DNA from: Curvularia sp. ZM96
Lineage: Eukaryota; Ascomycota; Dothideomycetes; Pleosporales; Pleosporaceae
Direction: 5' to 3'
NCBI GenBank assembly: GCA_022457065.1
Contig: JAJGBQ010000001.1
Coordinates: 4,650,001-4,714,000 of the forward strand
Length of the DNA stretch: 64,000 nt
Positions 31,038-43,714 of this stretch are shown piece by piece; positions within the stretch are counted from its first letter, which is position 1, and each line of letters starts with the position of its first letter. The position numbers and the translations under genes are program-made. Under the pieces are notes generated by a model. It did not search any database. It was given only the letters and a program-made list of their open reading frames with translations, and was not told the DNA's origin.

Positions 31038-32368
31038 ATGGCTGAGCATGACTACGCTGCCGCTTCATGGGCTCAACTTGCGACTGGTCCCGGACATCAG
31101 GGTGCAGAGCTGGCCGCCCCGCTTCTGTCCGCACATGCGCCATTTCAACAGCAACTCCCGCCTCTATATGGAGGCGTGTACATGCCCATGAACAACCACC
31201 AAACCCCCCAAGATCGCGGCGTACTGGACGGCCCTGCTAGCAACCAGCTCCATGATCGCTCACCGCATCCACCTGCTGGACCTCGTTACCCATACTACCA
31301 CCCGCACATGTTCTCGTACCAGTTCACGGGCCATCCACGACCACCGCCTTCTTTCTGGACCGGAACCGAGCAGATACATTCCAACCAGTCGCTTTCCAAT
31401 GCTGGCAACATGATGCAGAGCTATCCGCCTGTTCAAGCAATGGGAACACCTCAGAACAATCGACTGGCCGCACCTCTGAACACAGGACCTCCGTCGTTTA
31501 TTCGACGCCGTAATGAGCACAGGGCGACAGTGGACGCACTCTCACGGAACCCTCATGCGGGGGGTATGCGCACCCCTCACGAAGGCCACCATCGGGAATC
31601 AGCACATCCGGAAGCGCGGCTGCACAGCACTAGATCACAGCCCCACGAACGTGGTCAGCCAAATGATCAAACCTACCCTGTCGCAGGATATCGCCCGTGG
31701 ATGTCGCCTGGAGACCATGGACATCGTCCAGACCGTAGCACCTCTCCGAGAACATCAAATCGCCGCAGTTTTGAGAGGTATTCGGTTGACCTCTCACCTT
31801 CGAGCACGTCATCTGACGCCGAAGAGGCGGCCGCCAGAGCGCCACCCCCGAATCGCATGAGGAATCGACCATCAAGAGATTCGCGGCCGCGGTTTACTGG
31901 GTACCGCCCGCCTATTGACCCCAATGTTGCCACCCCGAGACAGATTCAGGAACTCAAAGACAGCCTTCCGCGGCGTTTGCCAAGCGAGCTCGCCGATGAT
32001 GCGTCCAAAGCTTGTGACATCTGCCAAAAGGACTACTCCACAACACATGTTTCGCCTACAGAAGACGATGAAATTGCTGTAGTTCTGACGTGCGGACATA
32101 CCTTTGGAGAATTTTGTATTTCCCAATGGGTAAGTGCTGACAATTTCCAAGTCGATGATGCTGGCTGATCCCAACCTAGTTTGATACGTGCCGAACCCAT
32201 AAAAACAAAGTCACATGTCCCATGTGTCGCAAGCAGCTTATTGACACGCCACGATATTTCCAGGCCATGATGAACTCATTCCCTCGTAATGGTCAGGCCT
32301 TTGTTGATCTCTTGGCTCGCGAGCAACTCCTAGGGAACGGAGTGCCACGTGAAGTGTACAACTTCTAG
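31038..32368 (+). CDS. RING-finger protein, putative E3 ubiquitin ligase
   Basis: Exons 31038..32129 and 32180..32368 encode 426 residues. The first 300 residues are disordered and rich in Pro, His, Ser, Gln and Arg. The RING domain spans the 50-nt intron: KACDICQKDYSTTH, then VVLTCGHTFGEFCISQW, then FDTCRTHKNKVTCPMCRKQL, giving C-x2-C ... C-x-H ... C ... C-x2-C ligands. The spacing between the second and third ligand is long, and the Cys in GEFC replaces the usual His/Cys step, so it is a somewhat divergent RING. The C-terminus ends LGNGVPREVYNF. A role as ubiquitin ligase is inferred from the domain; substrate and location are unknown. The start at 31038 (MAEHDYAAASW) is preferred over an upstream ATG at 30933. 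Confidence 0.82.
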
Positions 32369-33031
32369 GGCCCTGAAGGACGACGACTGTTGGGCGCAGT
32401 GGAGAGTAAGGAACATGCGGCATGAGATTATGCCCTAACATATGCTGTTTCCATGTCACCGCGTGCCTTTGGTGTCTGGATGTCTGGGTGACTGGGGGTC
32501 TGGATGTCTGGAACTATGATATCACTCTTTGACGTGGATTGCCTGTTTTGGCCCCCATGTATCAACGGCGTTTCTGCGGGCGGGGTATGGTTTTTTCCCG
32601 GACAGATCAACTTACTGCAAGGGCTGGCGTTTGGATGTCTGGGGGCGTGGCTTCGGAGAGGCTTGTACTTAATATATGAAGAGCAATGAAGACGACACCA
32701 ACACACCTGCATGCTAAAAATGGCAATCTCAACCCTTGACGGCGATCTCAGAAGGGGGTTCCACACGCCAGGGAACCTGGATTTCATCGTTGCCCGGAGC
32801 AGACTTAGCCCAAAACACGCACCCCACCATCAACACGAAGCTCAGCGCCATCCGCCTGCGTTTGTTTTGTTGCAGGCTCTGCAAGTTACTGACACCGGGT
32901 TTCCATCTGAGCGATTGCTTGCGCTTATACGGTGAATCAACACTGGCTTGCTCCTTCTTGTTCTCCGTCGTCGCGACGACAGCGCCCCCGCTCGCAATCG
33001 CCCCTTCCCCGTCGCTATCGGGTAGACGAGC
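32369..33031. other. Intergenic, with GGATGTCTGG repeats
   Basis: This 663-bp region lies between two genes in the same direction. TGTCTGGATGTCTGGGTGACTGG-like sequence at about 32470..32515 repeats the decamer GGATGTCTGG imperfectly, with another copy near 32633. No gene is supported. Confidence 0.5.
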
Positions 33032-35153
33032 ATGGAAGCCAACAACAGAGACAACATCCAGCTACCTACTCTACCACCGCTACTCCACACTCGCGGCAAC
33101 AACATGGACCGCCCCGGTACGCCGAACGAGGCCTTCATCAGCCCGCAGCAGACGCCCCAAGGCAGCCCAAGCAAACACCACCAGCCACCAGGCGCATTTG
33201 ATCTGCCACACGTTTTCGAGAATGCCATGCGATTACTGCCCACCGTGGGCTCTCCCAGAACAAAGCCGACATCACCAACTTCGCCTAGCAGATTGAAACT
33301 GGGCGGCGGCGGTGAGGATGCAGACCACGCGGGGCCCGACTCATCCACTGTTGCGTCGGGCTCCCCAACGCGCAGATCGAATCAAGAGAATGCCCCGCCT
33401 GGGGGCCGCTCTAACCTACACAAGGACAATGGCCATATGACACATGCAGCGCAGTCGCGACAGGAGCCCTACCGGACGCGCGAGACTGAACAGTCAACAC
33501 GGTACTTGAACGGTCCACAGCGCCTTTCTGCTGAAGATCTGGAGAAGGCGAGGAAGCCGGCAGTAAAGCGCCTTGCCAATGTCACTCAACTGTGTAGGTA
33601 CACTATCCTCTCTTTCGTCGGAACAATACTAATCAGCTGGCCAGACTTTCTCGACTACTACTACGACCTCCTCACCTACGTACACACCCGCCAAAACCGT
33701 CTCGCTCAATTCAAGGCCCAAAACCCTCCTCCACCTGAGACACCCGAAGAAGACTACAATAATGCCCTTACACAATACCTCGGTCGCGAGCGTGCCAACC
33801 TGCGCAAGCGACGCACTCGATTACGACAAGGCGATTTCCAGATTCTCACACAAGTTGGCCAAGGTGGTTACGGACAGGTATACTTGGCCCAGAAGAAGGA
33901 CACTCGTGAAGTCTGCGCCCTAAAGGTTATGAGCAAGAAGCTACTGTTCAAGCTGGACGAGATTCGCCATGTCCTCACAGAGCGTGACATCTTGACCACC
34001 GCTAAGAGCGAGTGGCTTGTACGCTTGCTCTATGCCTTCCAGGACGACAAGAGTATTTATCTTGCCATGGTGAGTTACAGTACGTACTACGGCAGCATGA
34101 CTGCGAGCTAATGACTATCAGGAATATGTTCCCGGAGGTGATTTTCGTACGCTGCTCAACAACACTGGTGTCCTGCACAACCGACATGCGCGCTTCTACA
34201 TTGCCGAAATGTTTACATGTATTGACTCGTTGCATCAGCTGGGGTACATTCACCGAGACTTGAAGCCTGAAAACTTCTTGATTGACAGCACTGGACACGT
34301 CAAATTAACCGACTTTGGTCTTGCCGCAGGTATCCTTGCCCCTTCCAAGATCGAATCGATGCGTATAAAGCTGGAATCCGTCAGCGACGTCATCTCACCA
34401 TTCAGTCGGCCTATTGAAGAACGATCTGCGGCACAGCGACGAGACAACTATCGTTCTCTTCGCGAACGAGATGTGAATTATGCAAAGAGTATCGTAGGCA
34501 GTCCAGATTACATGGCACCGGAGGTACTCAAGGGTGAAGAATATGATTTCACTGTCGACTATTGGAGTCTGGGGTGTATGCTCTTCGAAGCATTGGCTGG
34601 GTACCCGCCCTTTGCAGGCGCCACAGTTGACGAGACGTGGCAGAACTTGAAGCAGTGGAAGAAGGTATTGCGAAAACCAGTGTATGAAGACCCTTCGTAC
34701 TTTCTGTCTAAGCGCACCTGGGACCTCATTGTACGCCTCGTGGCCTCCAAATCATCCCGCTTCCGTAACATCTCCGAGATCCACGCCCACCAGTACTTTG
34801 CAGAGGTAGATTGGACAAAGTTGAGGGAGCAAAAGGCGCCGTTCGTACCAGAGCTGGACAGCGAGACTGACGCTGGATACTTTGATGACTTTGGCAACGA
34901 AGCCGACATGGCCAAGTACAAGGAAGTGCACGAGAAACAGGCTGCTTTGGAAGCAATGCAGGACCGCAATGTCCAAATGGGCAAAAGTCTCTTCGTTGGA
35001 TGTAAGTACTGGTCTCGACGGAGGCTAAGTCATCTAGCTAACAGTGCTGCAGTCACCTTTCGTCACAAGAAACCAGCAGAGGAGAATGGCAAGTCGTCAA
35101 GCCCCAGAAAGCCTCTTCCCATGGTCGACGAGAATTTTGGTACCATTTTCTAG
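33032..35153 (+). CDS. dbf2: NDR-family kinase, Dbf2/Sid2 (SidB) type
   Basis: Four exons, 33032..33593, 33645..34069, 34122..35001 and 35053..35153, encode 655 residues. After a disordered Pro/Ser-rich N-terminus comes the NDR N-terminal regulatory region (VTQLYFLDYYYDLLTYVHTR) that binds Mob1. The kinase domain has GQGGYGQVYLA, the catalytic lysine in CALKVMSKKLL, HRDLKPENFL, the DFG motif (TDFGLAAG), a long insert before the activation segment, and VGSPDYMAPEVLKG. The C-terminal extension carries the hydrophobic motif as VGFTFRHKK, created by the last splice. Dbf2/Sid2 kinases end the mitotic exit/septation initiation network and trigger cytokinesis; in Aspergillus SidB is needed for septation. 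Introns are 51, 52 and 51 nt. All kinase catalytic residues are present. Confidence 0.94.
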
Positions 35154-35649
35154 AGGCATGGTCCTCCTTCACACCGTAGCACTGGTTGCAACGGCGCTTT
35201 TACGCGTTTGGTAGGGATAGGGATTTTCTATGAAGCATCTGGTACTCGGACACTTAGGACAAGTAACGGGGCGGATGCATACGAGGAATGCTTTCATGAT
35301 TTGAGCCGAGGCGACATGAATAGCTTAGATTCCGGCGTTTGGAGGGGCCTTTTGTATTTGTTTTGTCGGGCAATTGCACGGCATGCATTTGAGGATCGTG
35401 TATCAGTAGACAAAGAACGCACGAGTATCATGACCACTGCTTGCGCTACTTGTGTTCAAAGTGCCACATTATGCGACATTCGTTTGTTACATCATTCTCA
35501 TAAACACGCTGTCACCTGACCACGCCTTGCGATGTCGTGCATGGACGCGGAGCGCCACGCGAATCGGCAGTTCCCGCCGATTCATCATCCCCCTCTCTGG
35601 AGACAGTGCACCCAACAAGAAACCCCACCCACACGCCCACGCTACGGCA
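35154..35649. other. Intergenic between NDR kinase and smc5
   Basis: This 496-bp region lies between genes in the same direction and should hold the smc5 promoter. The smc5 frame stays open upstream to an ATG at 35452, but that extension has no SMC5 features. Confidence 0.5.
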
Positions 35650-38600
35650 ATGCCTGGCCTGGTTCGAAGAGGGCGGAAGCGCCCGTCTCTGGCCATCAGT
35701 GAGCATATAGAGGAGCAGTCTGACGACTCCTCTGCATCGAGCAACAAACGCGCCCGCCATGGCCGAAACGCGTCCGACAGTCCCGCCCGCAGCACGTACA
35801 CGCAGAACGACGAGGCAAGCGACACGAGCGCATACAGTCAGGACAGTTTCCAGCCGGGCTCCCTTGTGAGGGTGAAGTTGAAGAACTTCGTCACATACAC
35901 GGCTGCCGAATTCCATCTAGGCCCCAGTCTAAATATGGTCATTGGTCCAAATGGAACAGGAAAAAGCACTCTTGTTTGCGCAATATGTCTGGGTCTTGGA
36001 TGGGGTAGTGAACATCTGGGGAGAGCCAAAGACTTGGGTGCTTTTGTCAAGCATGGTGCTACTGAAGCCGTCATCGAAATTGAGCTCGCAGTAGGCCCAG
36101 GCAATGGTCCAAATCGCATCGTGCAACGTACCATCCGCAAGGAAGACAACAAATCTGTATTCTTCCTCGACGGCAAACGCGTCTCGCAACTCGCTGTTAC
36201 GACTATGGCTAAACAGTTCTCCATACAAATCGACAACCTGTGTCAATTCCTGCCTCAAGACCGGGTGGTTGAGTTTGCCAGAATGAGCGATGTTGACCGT
36301 TTACGAGAGACTCAGCGCGCCGCGGCACCCGCGTACATGGTTGAATGGCACGATGAACTCAAGACCCTACGTACCGAGGAACGAAATCTCCAGAACAAAG
36401 AAACAAATGAGCGCAACCATTTGGAAAAGTTGGAGAAACAGCAGAATGCAACTAGGGATGACGTGGACCGCTACCATCAACGCGAAGGCCTGTTGCGCAA
36501 ATCAAAATGTCTCAAAAAGGTCAGGCCAATGATCGAGATCAAGCTGCTCAAATCCGATATTTTGAAACTCAAAGAAGACCGGAGACTGGCTAGTGTAGAA
36601 CTAGACCAGATCAAGGAAGACTTGGAGCCAACGCGCAGAGCCCTATCAGAAGTGGAGACATACCGTGATCAGATTGAACAAGTTGTAAATGTCCGCAAGA
36701 ACCGCGCCAACCTGATCAAGACACAGGCCGAGAAGCTCTTCAAAAACATCGAGGCGGAAAAGGCCAAAGCTAGCGACTTCGAGGACCAGATTCGGGCTGA
36801 GCTGAATTCCAAAAAGTCCCGTGACAAGGACATTGTCCGCTTGACTGCAGACATCAACAGGCTGGAACAGCAAAGACAAAATGCGGTCGTGGAATATGAT
36901 GATGCGTCATACGAGAAACGCAAGGCAGAAATTCGAGCGAAAGTCTCCTCCATCGGCAACAGTGTGACTGACAAGCAAAGTTTGGCAATAGGCCTAAAAG
37001 AACGCGCTCAGGCAATTGCAGGGGAGCACGCAAAGCTCAAAACGCAACGGGAGCAGCTCAACACTCAAAGCGGTAAGAAGGCAAGCCTTCTGTATAACCT
37101 CTCCAAAGATACTGCAAGAGCCTGGCAATGGATCCAAGACAACAAGCACACTTTGAATTTCAAAGGCGAAGTTATTGGCCCGCCAATCCTGGAATGTTCC
37201 ATCCTCGATGCTAAATATGCTCAAGCTCTAGAAGGCCAGCTGAGAAAAGGAGACGTCCTTGCAATTACTTGTACTCATATTGATGACCAGAGGCTGTTAT
37301 CGAAACGTCTCTTGACCAAGGTAGCCAGTGGAGGCCTGGGACTTCACGACGTTCACCTTCGAACATCCATCAAGCCTCTCGAATCATACAGATCGCCTGT
37401 TGGGAGAGAAGACCTCGAAAAGTTTGGCTTTGAAGGCTATATACTAGATTTCATCCAAGGACCTGATTCTGTTTTGGCCATGCTTTGCGATAACAACCGC
37501 CTGCATCAGATAGCTTATGCTCCGAAGACAATCTCAGATGAGCAGCACGCAGCCGTATCAAACAGCCCTATTCGCAATTGGGTCAGTGGCACGGAAACCT
37601 TCCGCGTTGTCACACGTAGAGAGTACAATGCCACTTCAACGAACGTTGTCAAACTTAGGCCCGCCAGATGGTTTACGGACCAGCCAACCAACACGGAGGA
37701 GATACGTGCGATTGAAGCCAGGATGACAGAATTAGTACGAGAGAAGGATGAAGTACACGAAAATTTTGCTTCCGTCAGCAAAGAGATTAAGAGCCTCAAA
37801 CAAGAAATCCAGGAGCTCAAGGATGAGAAGGTATTGTTTTCCGCTAGTACAACGGCGCTGATCTCTAACATAATACCAGGAAGAGATACAAAAAGAGCAA
37901 GACCAGATGAGAAAAGCTCTTGCTGAGTGGGAAGCTATTCCCGACAAGATTGGTAGGTCTCTTGCAGTAAATCAAAGGGAGCTCCACTGACATCGTCCAG
38001 CCTCTAAACAGACTCAGCTGGAGGATTACACGAAACAAAATGCAGAAATTAACGATCGGGTCCGCGAGATTAAAGCGCAAGATCGTGAGACGGCATTACG
38101 TGTAGCAGCCTTGACACTAGATTATGCCGTAAGTAGCCAATCCTACGGTTAACATACTCTGCTGATATCTGTATAGAAAACAGTAACGCACATGCGCACG
38201 TTCCACGAGTCACTCATTGAAGCTGAGATTCGGTTCATTGAAGCCAAGTCGGAGCTCAACGCTTTGAGAAATGAAAACAGCGCAATGCTAGCAAGGCAAC
38301 AGACGAAAGAGGCCGAGGTCCAGGAACTGGCAAATCGCATCAAGCGTCTCCGTGATGAATACACGAAAAAGACAGCAGCCACCCAGCAGGACATTGAGAC
38401 GTTGACTGAAGAGGAGAAACATATCGTTTTAGAGTATCGCGATCTTCCCTCATTCGACGATCTTGAGCGGGAAGTTCAAGCCGTCGATGCACGACTGGAG
38501 ATGATGGCTGAAGGCAATCCTGGTGCTATCAAGGCCTATGAGAAGCGTGAGGAAGACATCAACAAGACGCGAGAGAAGCTAGAGCAAATCATGTCCGACC

Positions 38601-39232
38601 TCGACGAAAACAGGGAAAAGATCACAGAAATTCGTGAGCAGTGGGAGCCCGAGCTTGACGCACTCATCAGCAAGATCAGTAGTGCCTTCGCACATAACTT
38701 CCAGCAAATTGGGTGTGCTGGCGAGGTCGCTGTATATAAGGATGAGGAGGATTTTGACAAATGGTCTATCCAGATCTCAGTTCGCTTCCGGTATGTTCCA
38801 GTTCACGCCGTCTACACATACGTCTAGTTAACACACTCAAACAGTGAAAACGAGCCGCTCAGTGTTCTCAATTCTCACCGTCAGTCCGGTGGTGAGCGTG
38901 CTGTCTCCACTATATTCTACCTGATGGCTCTGCAGGATCTCGCCCAATCGCCCTTTCGCGTCGTTGACGAAATCAATCAAGGTATGGACCCGCGGAACGA
39001 GCGCATGGTACATGAGCGCATGGTCGACATTGCGTGCCAAGAACGCACAAGTCAATATTTCCTTGTGACACCAAAGCTTTTGACCGGTCTCAAGTTTCAT
39101 CCTAAGATGAAGGTACATGTTATCAACTCTGGCGAGCATGTTCCTGACTCGAAGACTCTGAGGGACGGTTGGGATTTGAGTAGCATGGCCAGAATTGCGC
39201 TTAGGACAAGGAAAGGCGTTACCGTTGCGTGA
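35650..39232 (+). CDS. smc5: SMC5, subunit of the Smc5/6 complex
   Basis: Five exons, 35650..37830, 37880..37952, 38001..38128, 38177..38790 and 38845..39232, encode 1127 residues, the usual length for Smc5. Near the N-terminus are GSLVRVKLKNFVTYTAAEFH and the Walker A motif GPNGTGKST (from residue 99). Long coiled coils flank a hinge (about residues 440-640). The C-terminal head has the ABC signature QSGGERAVSTIFYLMALQ (Ser about 1013) and Walker B as FRVVDEINQGMD. Smc5/6 is a SUMO-ligase-bearing ATPase that acts in recombination repair and replication-fork stability. Four short introns (48-54 nt) cluster in the 3' third. The ATG at 35650 (MPGLVRRGRKRPSLA) is preferred because upstream in-frame sequence is not conserved in type. 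Confidence 0.96.
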
Positions 39233-40541
39233 GGTTGGATCGAGAAGAAAATAAGGCGTTCTAAAGCATTTGTGCAAAATGTACCGGACTGTTTGTTTGA
39301 GTGCATGGTGTCTGGGCGCTAATTCTTGCAGCAACAGTGACGATATTGGTTCTCTTGATGATGGTGGTGGTGGCGGAGCACACGGTACTAGATATCTGGA
39401 TTTATATACCCTCACCTGTTTTGCACCACACGTCCTATGGCAGCTGCCTCCAGTTTGTGACATTGTGTTTTGTGCAGCAATAGACTACCTTTCTATGATC
39501 CCTCGCGTACGTACGCATCAAGACATGCTCATCTGCTTCAGCCACCCTGCTGCTAGACAGACATAGCAGTCGCGCTCTTGAATTAATGGGAATGCTTTCA
39601 GTATGGAAGGAAAAAACTCATGTCAACCATACTTCAAACATTCTGTACATTTCAACGCTTCCTCCCCATGCAGAGAGCAGCGAGGTGATACAAACACCAT
39701 GAGTCCAAGCACTAGGCCTCACTGAGCAAAATCCATCGACAAAAGCGCCGCTACCAAACTACTTGGTAAACTGTTTAGATACGCAATAGCTAAGCCTACG
39801 CAACGAACCTGCCCATCGCTTCCGAATATCTTTCTTGTCTGAAGCACATATACCCTTCTTGCCTGTCTTAGCTTTCCCTCCCCGTCGTTACACAGCCCCC
39901 AGCTGCAGCATGCCCGCTGTGCTACGCGTGCAACGTGGAAGGACGGAAAAGGCGCCGTTTCAGCGTTATACACTGCATGAGTTTGTTGTCTCTGTTGCGA
40001 AAACAATAACAATGACGGACGATGGCGGAAAATGCAGAGTGTACTCAGCAGGAGGCTGGTGTTTGCTTGGAATATTCCCCCCATGAATTGCATGATATTT
40101 TTATGGTTAGGCCAATGGTCGCTTGGGGGCTGAATTAGGTAGTCTTCTTCCACTTTTCTAGTACATGAGTGGCAAAAATACACACACATGTGTTTCGCAG
40201 TATCGCTATACATGATGCAAGTAAAAAGAGGGTTACTACTTAGTCTAGTAGGAGGAGGCAAATATCTGAAGCGGGCGTTCCACTCACTCAGCCCCTGTTT
40301 CCCCGCTGCAACACTGGTAGGAGACGTGGTCGAGCAAAGTAGCACTGCAGGTAGCACTGCGGTAAATGAGCCATGCATGACCAAGTCTGGGGTAACTGAC
40401 TGCAGCTTTGCATAAGGACTCTTTCGTTTCCTCTCCTTTTTGTTCTTTCTCTCTCTCCATCTTGTCCGTTACGTTGCTCTGCTTGTATTGTGAAATCAAA
40501 GTCCTTTCCCCCATTCATCAACCGTCGTCGCAGAAGCCAAA
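39233..40541. other. Intergenic between smc5 and small membrane protein gene
   Basis: This 1.3-kb region includes a 221-codon minus frame (39719..40384) that I do not accept as a gene. It should hold the smc5 3' UTR and the promoter of the next gene. No repeat is evident. Confidence 0.45.
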
Positions 40542-41245
40542 ATGCTAGTGCTGGGTAAAACGATAGTATTGTGTAGCTGTGCTGTGGCACAAGCTAGTAG
40601 TCAAGTACACCAGCTAGTCAGAAGATACTACAACGGCGAGGCGAGACGTGTAAGTGGAAAGTGGAAATATACTCCGTACTTTTGTCTTTGATGACGAGGA
40701 AAACAAAATGATACAAACACTAAGCAGCACATACCACTAACCATTTCTACTAGCCGCGGAATTTCGACCCGTTATCCTATGATCCTAATTCCTCCACACC
40801 CCCGGCTCATCGTTTCTTTGAGAGAATAACCTACACGCCGCCTTCTCCACCCACACGTACAGATCCTGCCCTGCGCCTCAGCCCCGCAGCAAAAGCCGGC
40901 ATCATTACCGCCTGCGTCATCGTTTTCATCCTGATTTTCTTTCTCACCCTCGAACTAGCATACCTCGGGCGTCAGCGACGTGCCCGCGCGGTTCAGCAAG
41001 CGCAGCGCGAGGTCGAGCAGGGGAGTGTGGAGCTGGATGCCGTGAAGAGCGGCAGGGAGATCAAGGAGAATGTGGTGTTGGAGAGTCGGGTGGAGATTGT
41101 GGTTGAGGGAGAGGAGGAGGCGCAGGGAAGTAGTGGGAGGGAGAGTTGGGGTAAGGGCTGGGAAAAGGAAGAGGAGGCGGATGGGGAGGTCGGGACTTGG
41201 GGGAGGGAAAGAAGGGGAATGAGTTTGCAGAGGAGGGAGTACTAA
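40542..41245 (+). CDS. Single-pass membrane protein with signal peptide, unknown function
   Basis: Exons 40542..40649 and 40754..41245 encode 199 residues; the 104-nt intron (GTAAGT...CTACTAG) keeps frame. The N-terminus MLVLGKTIVLCSCAVAQASS reads as a signal peptide. The short outer part is Pro/Ser/Thr-rich (FERITYTPPSPPTRTDPALR). One transmembrane helix follows, AGIITACVIVFILIFFLTLE, then a basic stop-transfer segment (LGRQRRARAVQQAQREVEQG) and a long charged, Glu/Gly-rich cytoplasmic tail. This is the layout of many small fungal plasma-membrane proteins; no domain is recognised. The first exon is too short to be seen by frame length alone, but its splice donor, start context (GCCAAAATGC) and signal peptide support it. 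Confidence 0.65.
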
Positions 41246-41612
41246 GTAGTTTTTTGAACGAGAGGTTTGAATAGGAAAAAAGTCGGAAAGGTATCGCGAG
41301 TAGGTGTCGCGGTTTTTGAAATGTGTATGTGGGCAAAAGTGGTTCAAGAGGGGAGGGCTTTTTAGCATAATCAAACTGGGTGAGATCAAGTCGAAGATTC
41401 TCTGTAAGAGCCTGTTTTCTCTTTAAGTTCTCCTAAATAGTATAGTAAAAGTCAATGCATCATATGAACACTAGGTGTGTCAATTCGGAAGCTTATACAT
41501 GTCCAACTTGTTGGTGATCCGTTCACTACATGGAAAAAAGCCTCTCATAGAAACCGAAAATTGGGAATATATTCAAGTATAAAACTTCTGTATAATAGCG
41601 AAATTAGTGCAT
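41246..41612. other. Intergenic, convergent 3' ends
   Basis: This 367-bp AT-rich region lies between the membrane-protein gene and the reductase gene, transcribed towards each other. No gene is supported. Confidence 0.5.
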
Positions 41613-43714
41613 CTAGGCCCATGAGAAGTGCTCAGTGTGCAAGTACACGCTTCCTGTCTTAGCACCACTGACTATCTTCAAGTTCTCCGCTGCTACAGCA
41701 TTCCGCACATCATTTTGCATCGTCTTAGGCCCGCAAACATAGACATTCAGCGTCTCGTTTGCACTCGCTACTTTCTTCGCTTCTTCCTGTACGATATGAG
41801 GTAGCTGTGGTCGGCCTGTGTACTCTTTACTGGGTGCAGCGGTTGCATCTTCTTTTTCAAAATCTACTACCATGTCGTTTGAAGCCTCAGAAGGCACGGA
41901 GCGAGCCGTTGGCTGTGCTGTTTTTAGTGGGAGGTCCGCTTGCTCCGCAGCTTCTCCGGTGAGGTAGACTTGAATTTGAACGGACGAGCTCGCGGCTGGA
42001 CATTGTTCAAACATGGATTGTACGGTTTGTTCGAACCACATGCGACTTTTGACGTCTCGGGTCGCAAGTACAACACGTAGTGACGTAGGGTGTCGGCACG
42101 AAGTGTGAGATACTGTCTTGCTGACGTTTTCCAATCGCCCCTGCTCTTCGTCCTTGGAAGCTGTAGTCGATCGAATGAAATGCTCGATAAATGGCAAAGT
42201 CCATCCTGCGCCGGAACCACCAGCAATGACAAGAAGATGGTCTGCATTACATAGCCGTAGTCAACTGACACCACCATATGGACCATCCACGGTGACTGGT
42301 ATGTCGCTATCTGGCTTGGTGAGTGCATGTTGATAGAGTTTGTTTGTAAACCCGCCCTGGTGGCGAATGTAGAAAACCAGCTCATTTGATTCTCCGGATC
42401 TCTTGGTAGGCGACGAACAGATTGTAAACGGATGGGAGGTCAAAGCTGGTAGAATACCAAAACCCGTAAAGCGCAAAAAGCAATGCTGGCCAGGTGTCCA
42501 CTGAAACACCGCCGGAATGGTGATGCGTGTAAACCCGTTCTCTTCGACTGAAAGGTGAGCTCGCTGAGTCCACTTGTATTCGAATGCTGTGCGAAACCAC
42601 GGGTATAGGAAGCAAGGAACGTATACGGCGGCTGTGGCAACAAAGTAATGCCAACTTGTCAGTGTGTAGTCGCAGTGCCAGAAGAAAGTAAGCATAAAGA
42701 TGATAACAGCAAAGAAATGCGTTGCTTTGAAGAATTCATATCCACGGTTTCTGCATGATGCGTTAGTTGCGACTCAAGTCCAAGGATAGTTACTGACCGA
42801 AAGAAACTATGCGAAGCAAATGTAAGCCAAGCTTGGAAGATGAGCGCGACTATTCCAGTCCAATAGAACAACAGACTGCTCGAAAAATGATGCTCCATGT
42901 CGTGCCAGTGAATATGATACACGATGAAGGGAAATGTATGCAGCAGTGCGAGAACGAAAAAGGCATATGCAATCCATCGATGGAACACTTGAAGCCGCTC
43001 ATACGACACTCCAGTGAGCAGTGTGATCCAGTTCGTTTTGCTAGCAGTAGCACTGGCAATAGTTAGTATATGGTTGCGCTTTTTGAGGTAGCCATCCAAC
43101 GCACAATAGAAACGGCATACAGGCTAATGCCAACCATCCAGATCGTGTAGCCAACGGTGGTGAATTGCCAAACTTCTTGCTGGCCCAATAAAACGGCTGA
43201 GGGGCTAGATCCATGCCTTCTCGAGGGGTTAGCGTATAACGTTCAAGAAAATGTGTTTCTAGAAAAGGAACTTACAGAAAAAATATATTGTGCCGGCGGC
43301 GCCTAGCAAAAGTACTCCAACAGGCGCCGAGTTCCATTGGAGCTGTCGCACATGAAAACCACGATATGACAGGTACCGTGTCCCAGCTACTAATTTTCGC
43401 CATAGCAATATTTGTTGACTGTTTTGCTGTCGTAGAAGAATCGAAGAGACGAAATGGGCAATGATGAATATACCAATCCCACTCATGAAGAAGGCGACGG
43501 TCGGTAGAGCAAAGACATAGTCTGCAACATACCTAAAGGACATCAGTAATGGACCTCGCAGTTGTACGAATTTTTTTTTAGGGATAACGACTGACCAAAA
43601 GTGCCAGCGCTGCTGATACCACGCACATTCCTCTGGCGTCTTCGTCCCACACTCGAACATGCGCATGCCCGTGAGCGTGACGCCCGGTGAAAGCCAAGCA
43701 TCATCTTCCATCAC
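41613..43714 (-). CDS. fre: Ferric/cupric reductase (FRE family, plasma membrane)
   Basis: Six exons, 43714..43596, 43532..43276, 43216..43105, 43052..42798, 42750..42272 and 42241..41613, encode 616 residues. Several transmembrane helices form the ferric-reductase core, with heme-ligand histidines in VFHRWIAYAFFVLALLHTFP and HSFFRNRGYEFFKATHFFAV. Then comes the FAD-binding loop HPFTICSSP and the NADPH-binding DGPYGG plus DHLLVIAGGSGAGWTLPF, and the C-terminal NADPH site NVYVCGPKTMQNDVR. FRE proteins pass electrons from NADPH through FAD and two hemes to reduce extracellular Fe(III) or Cu(II). It is transcribed divergently from a Ctr copper transporter, which suggests a joint role in copper (or iron and copper) uptake. 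Introns are 47-63 nt and every junction keeps frame. Confidence 0.93.

Noticed and set aside
39719..40384. 221-codon minus-strand open frame between smc5 and the small membrane protein gene
   Set aside because: No motif or signal peptide; the composition looks random and the opposite strand is also partly open.
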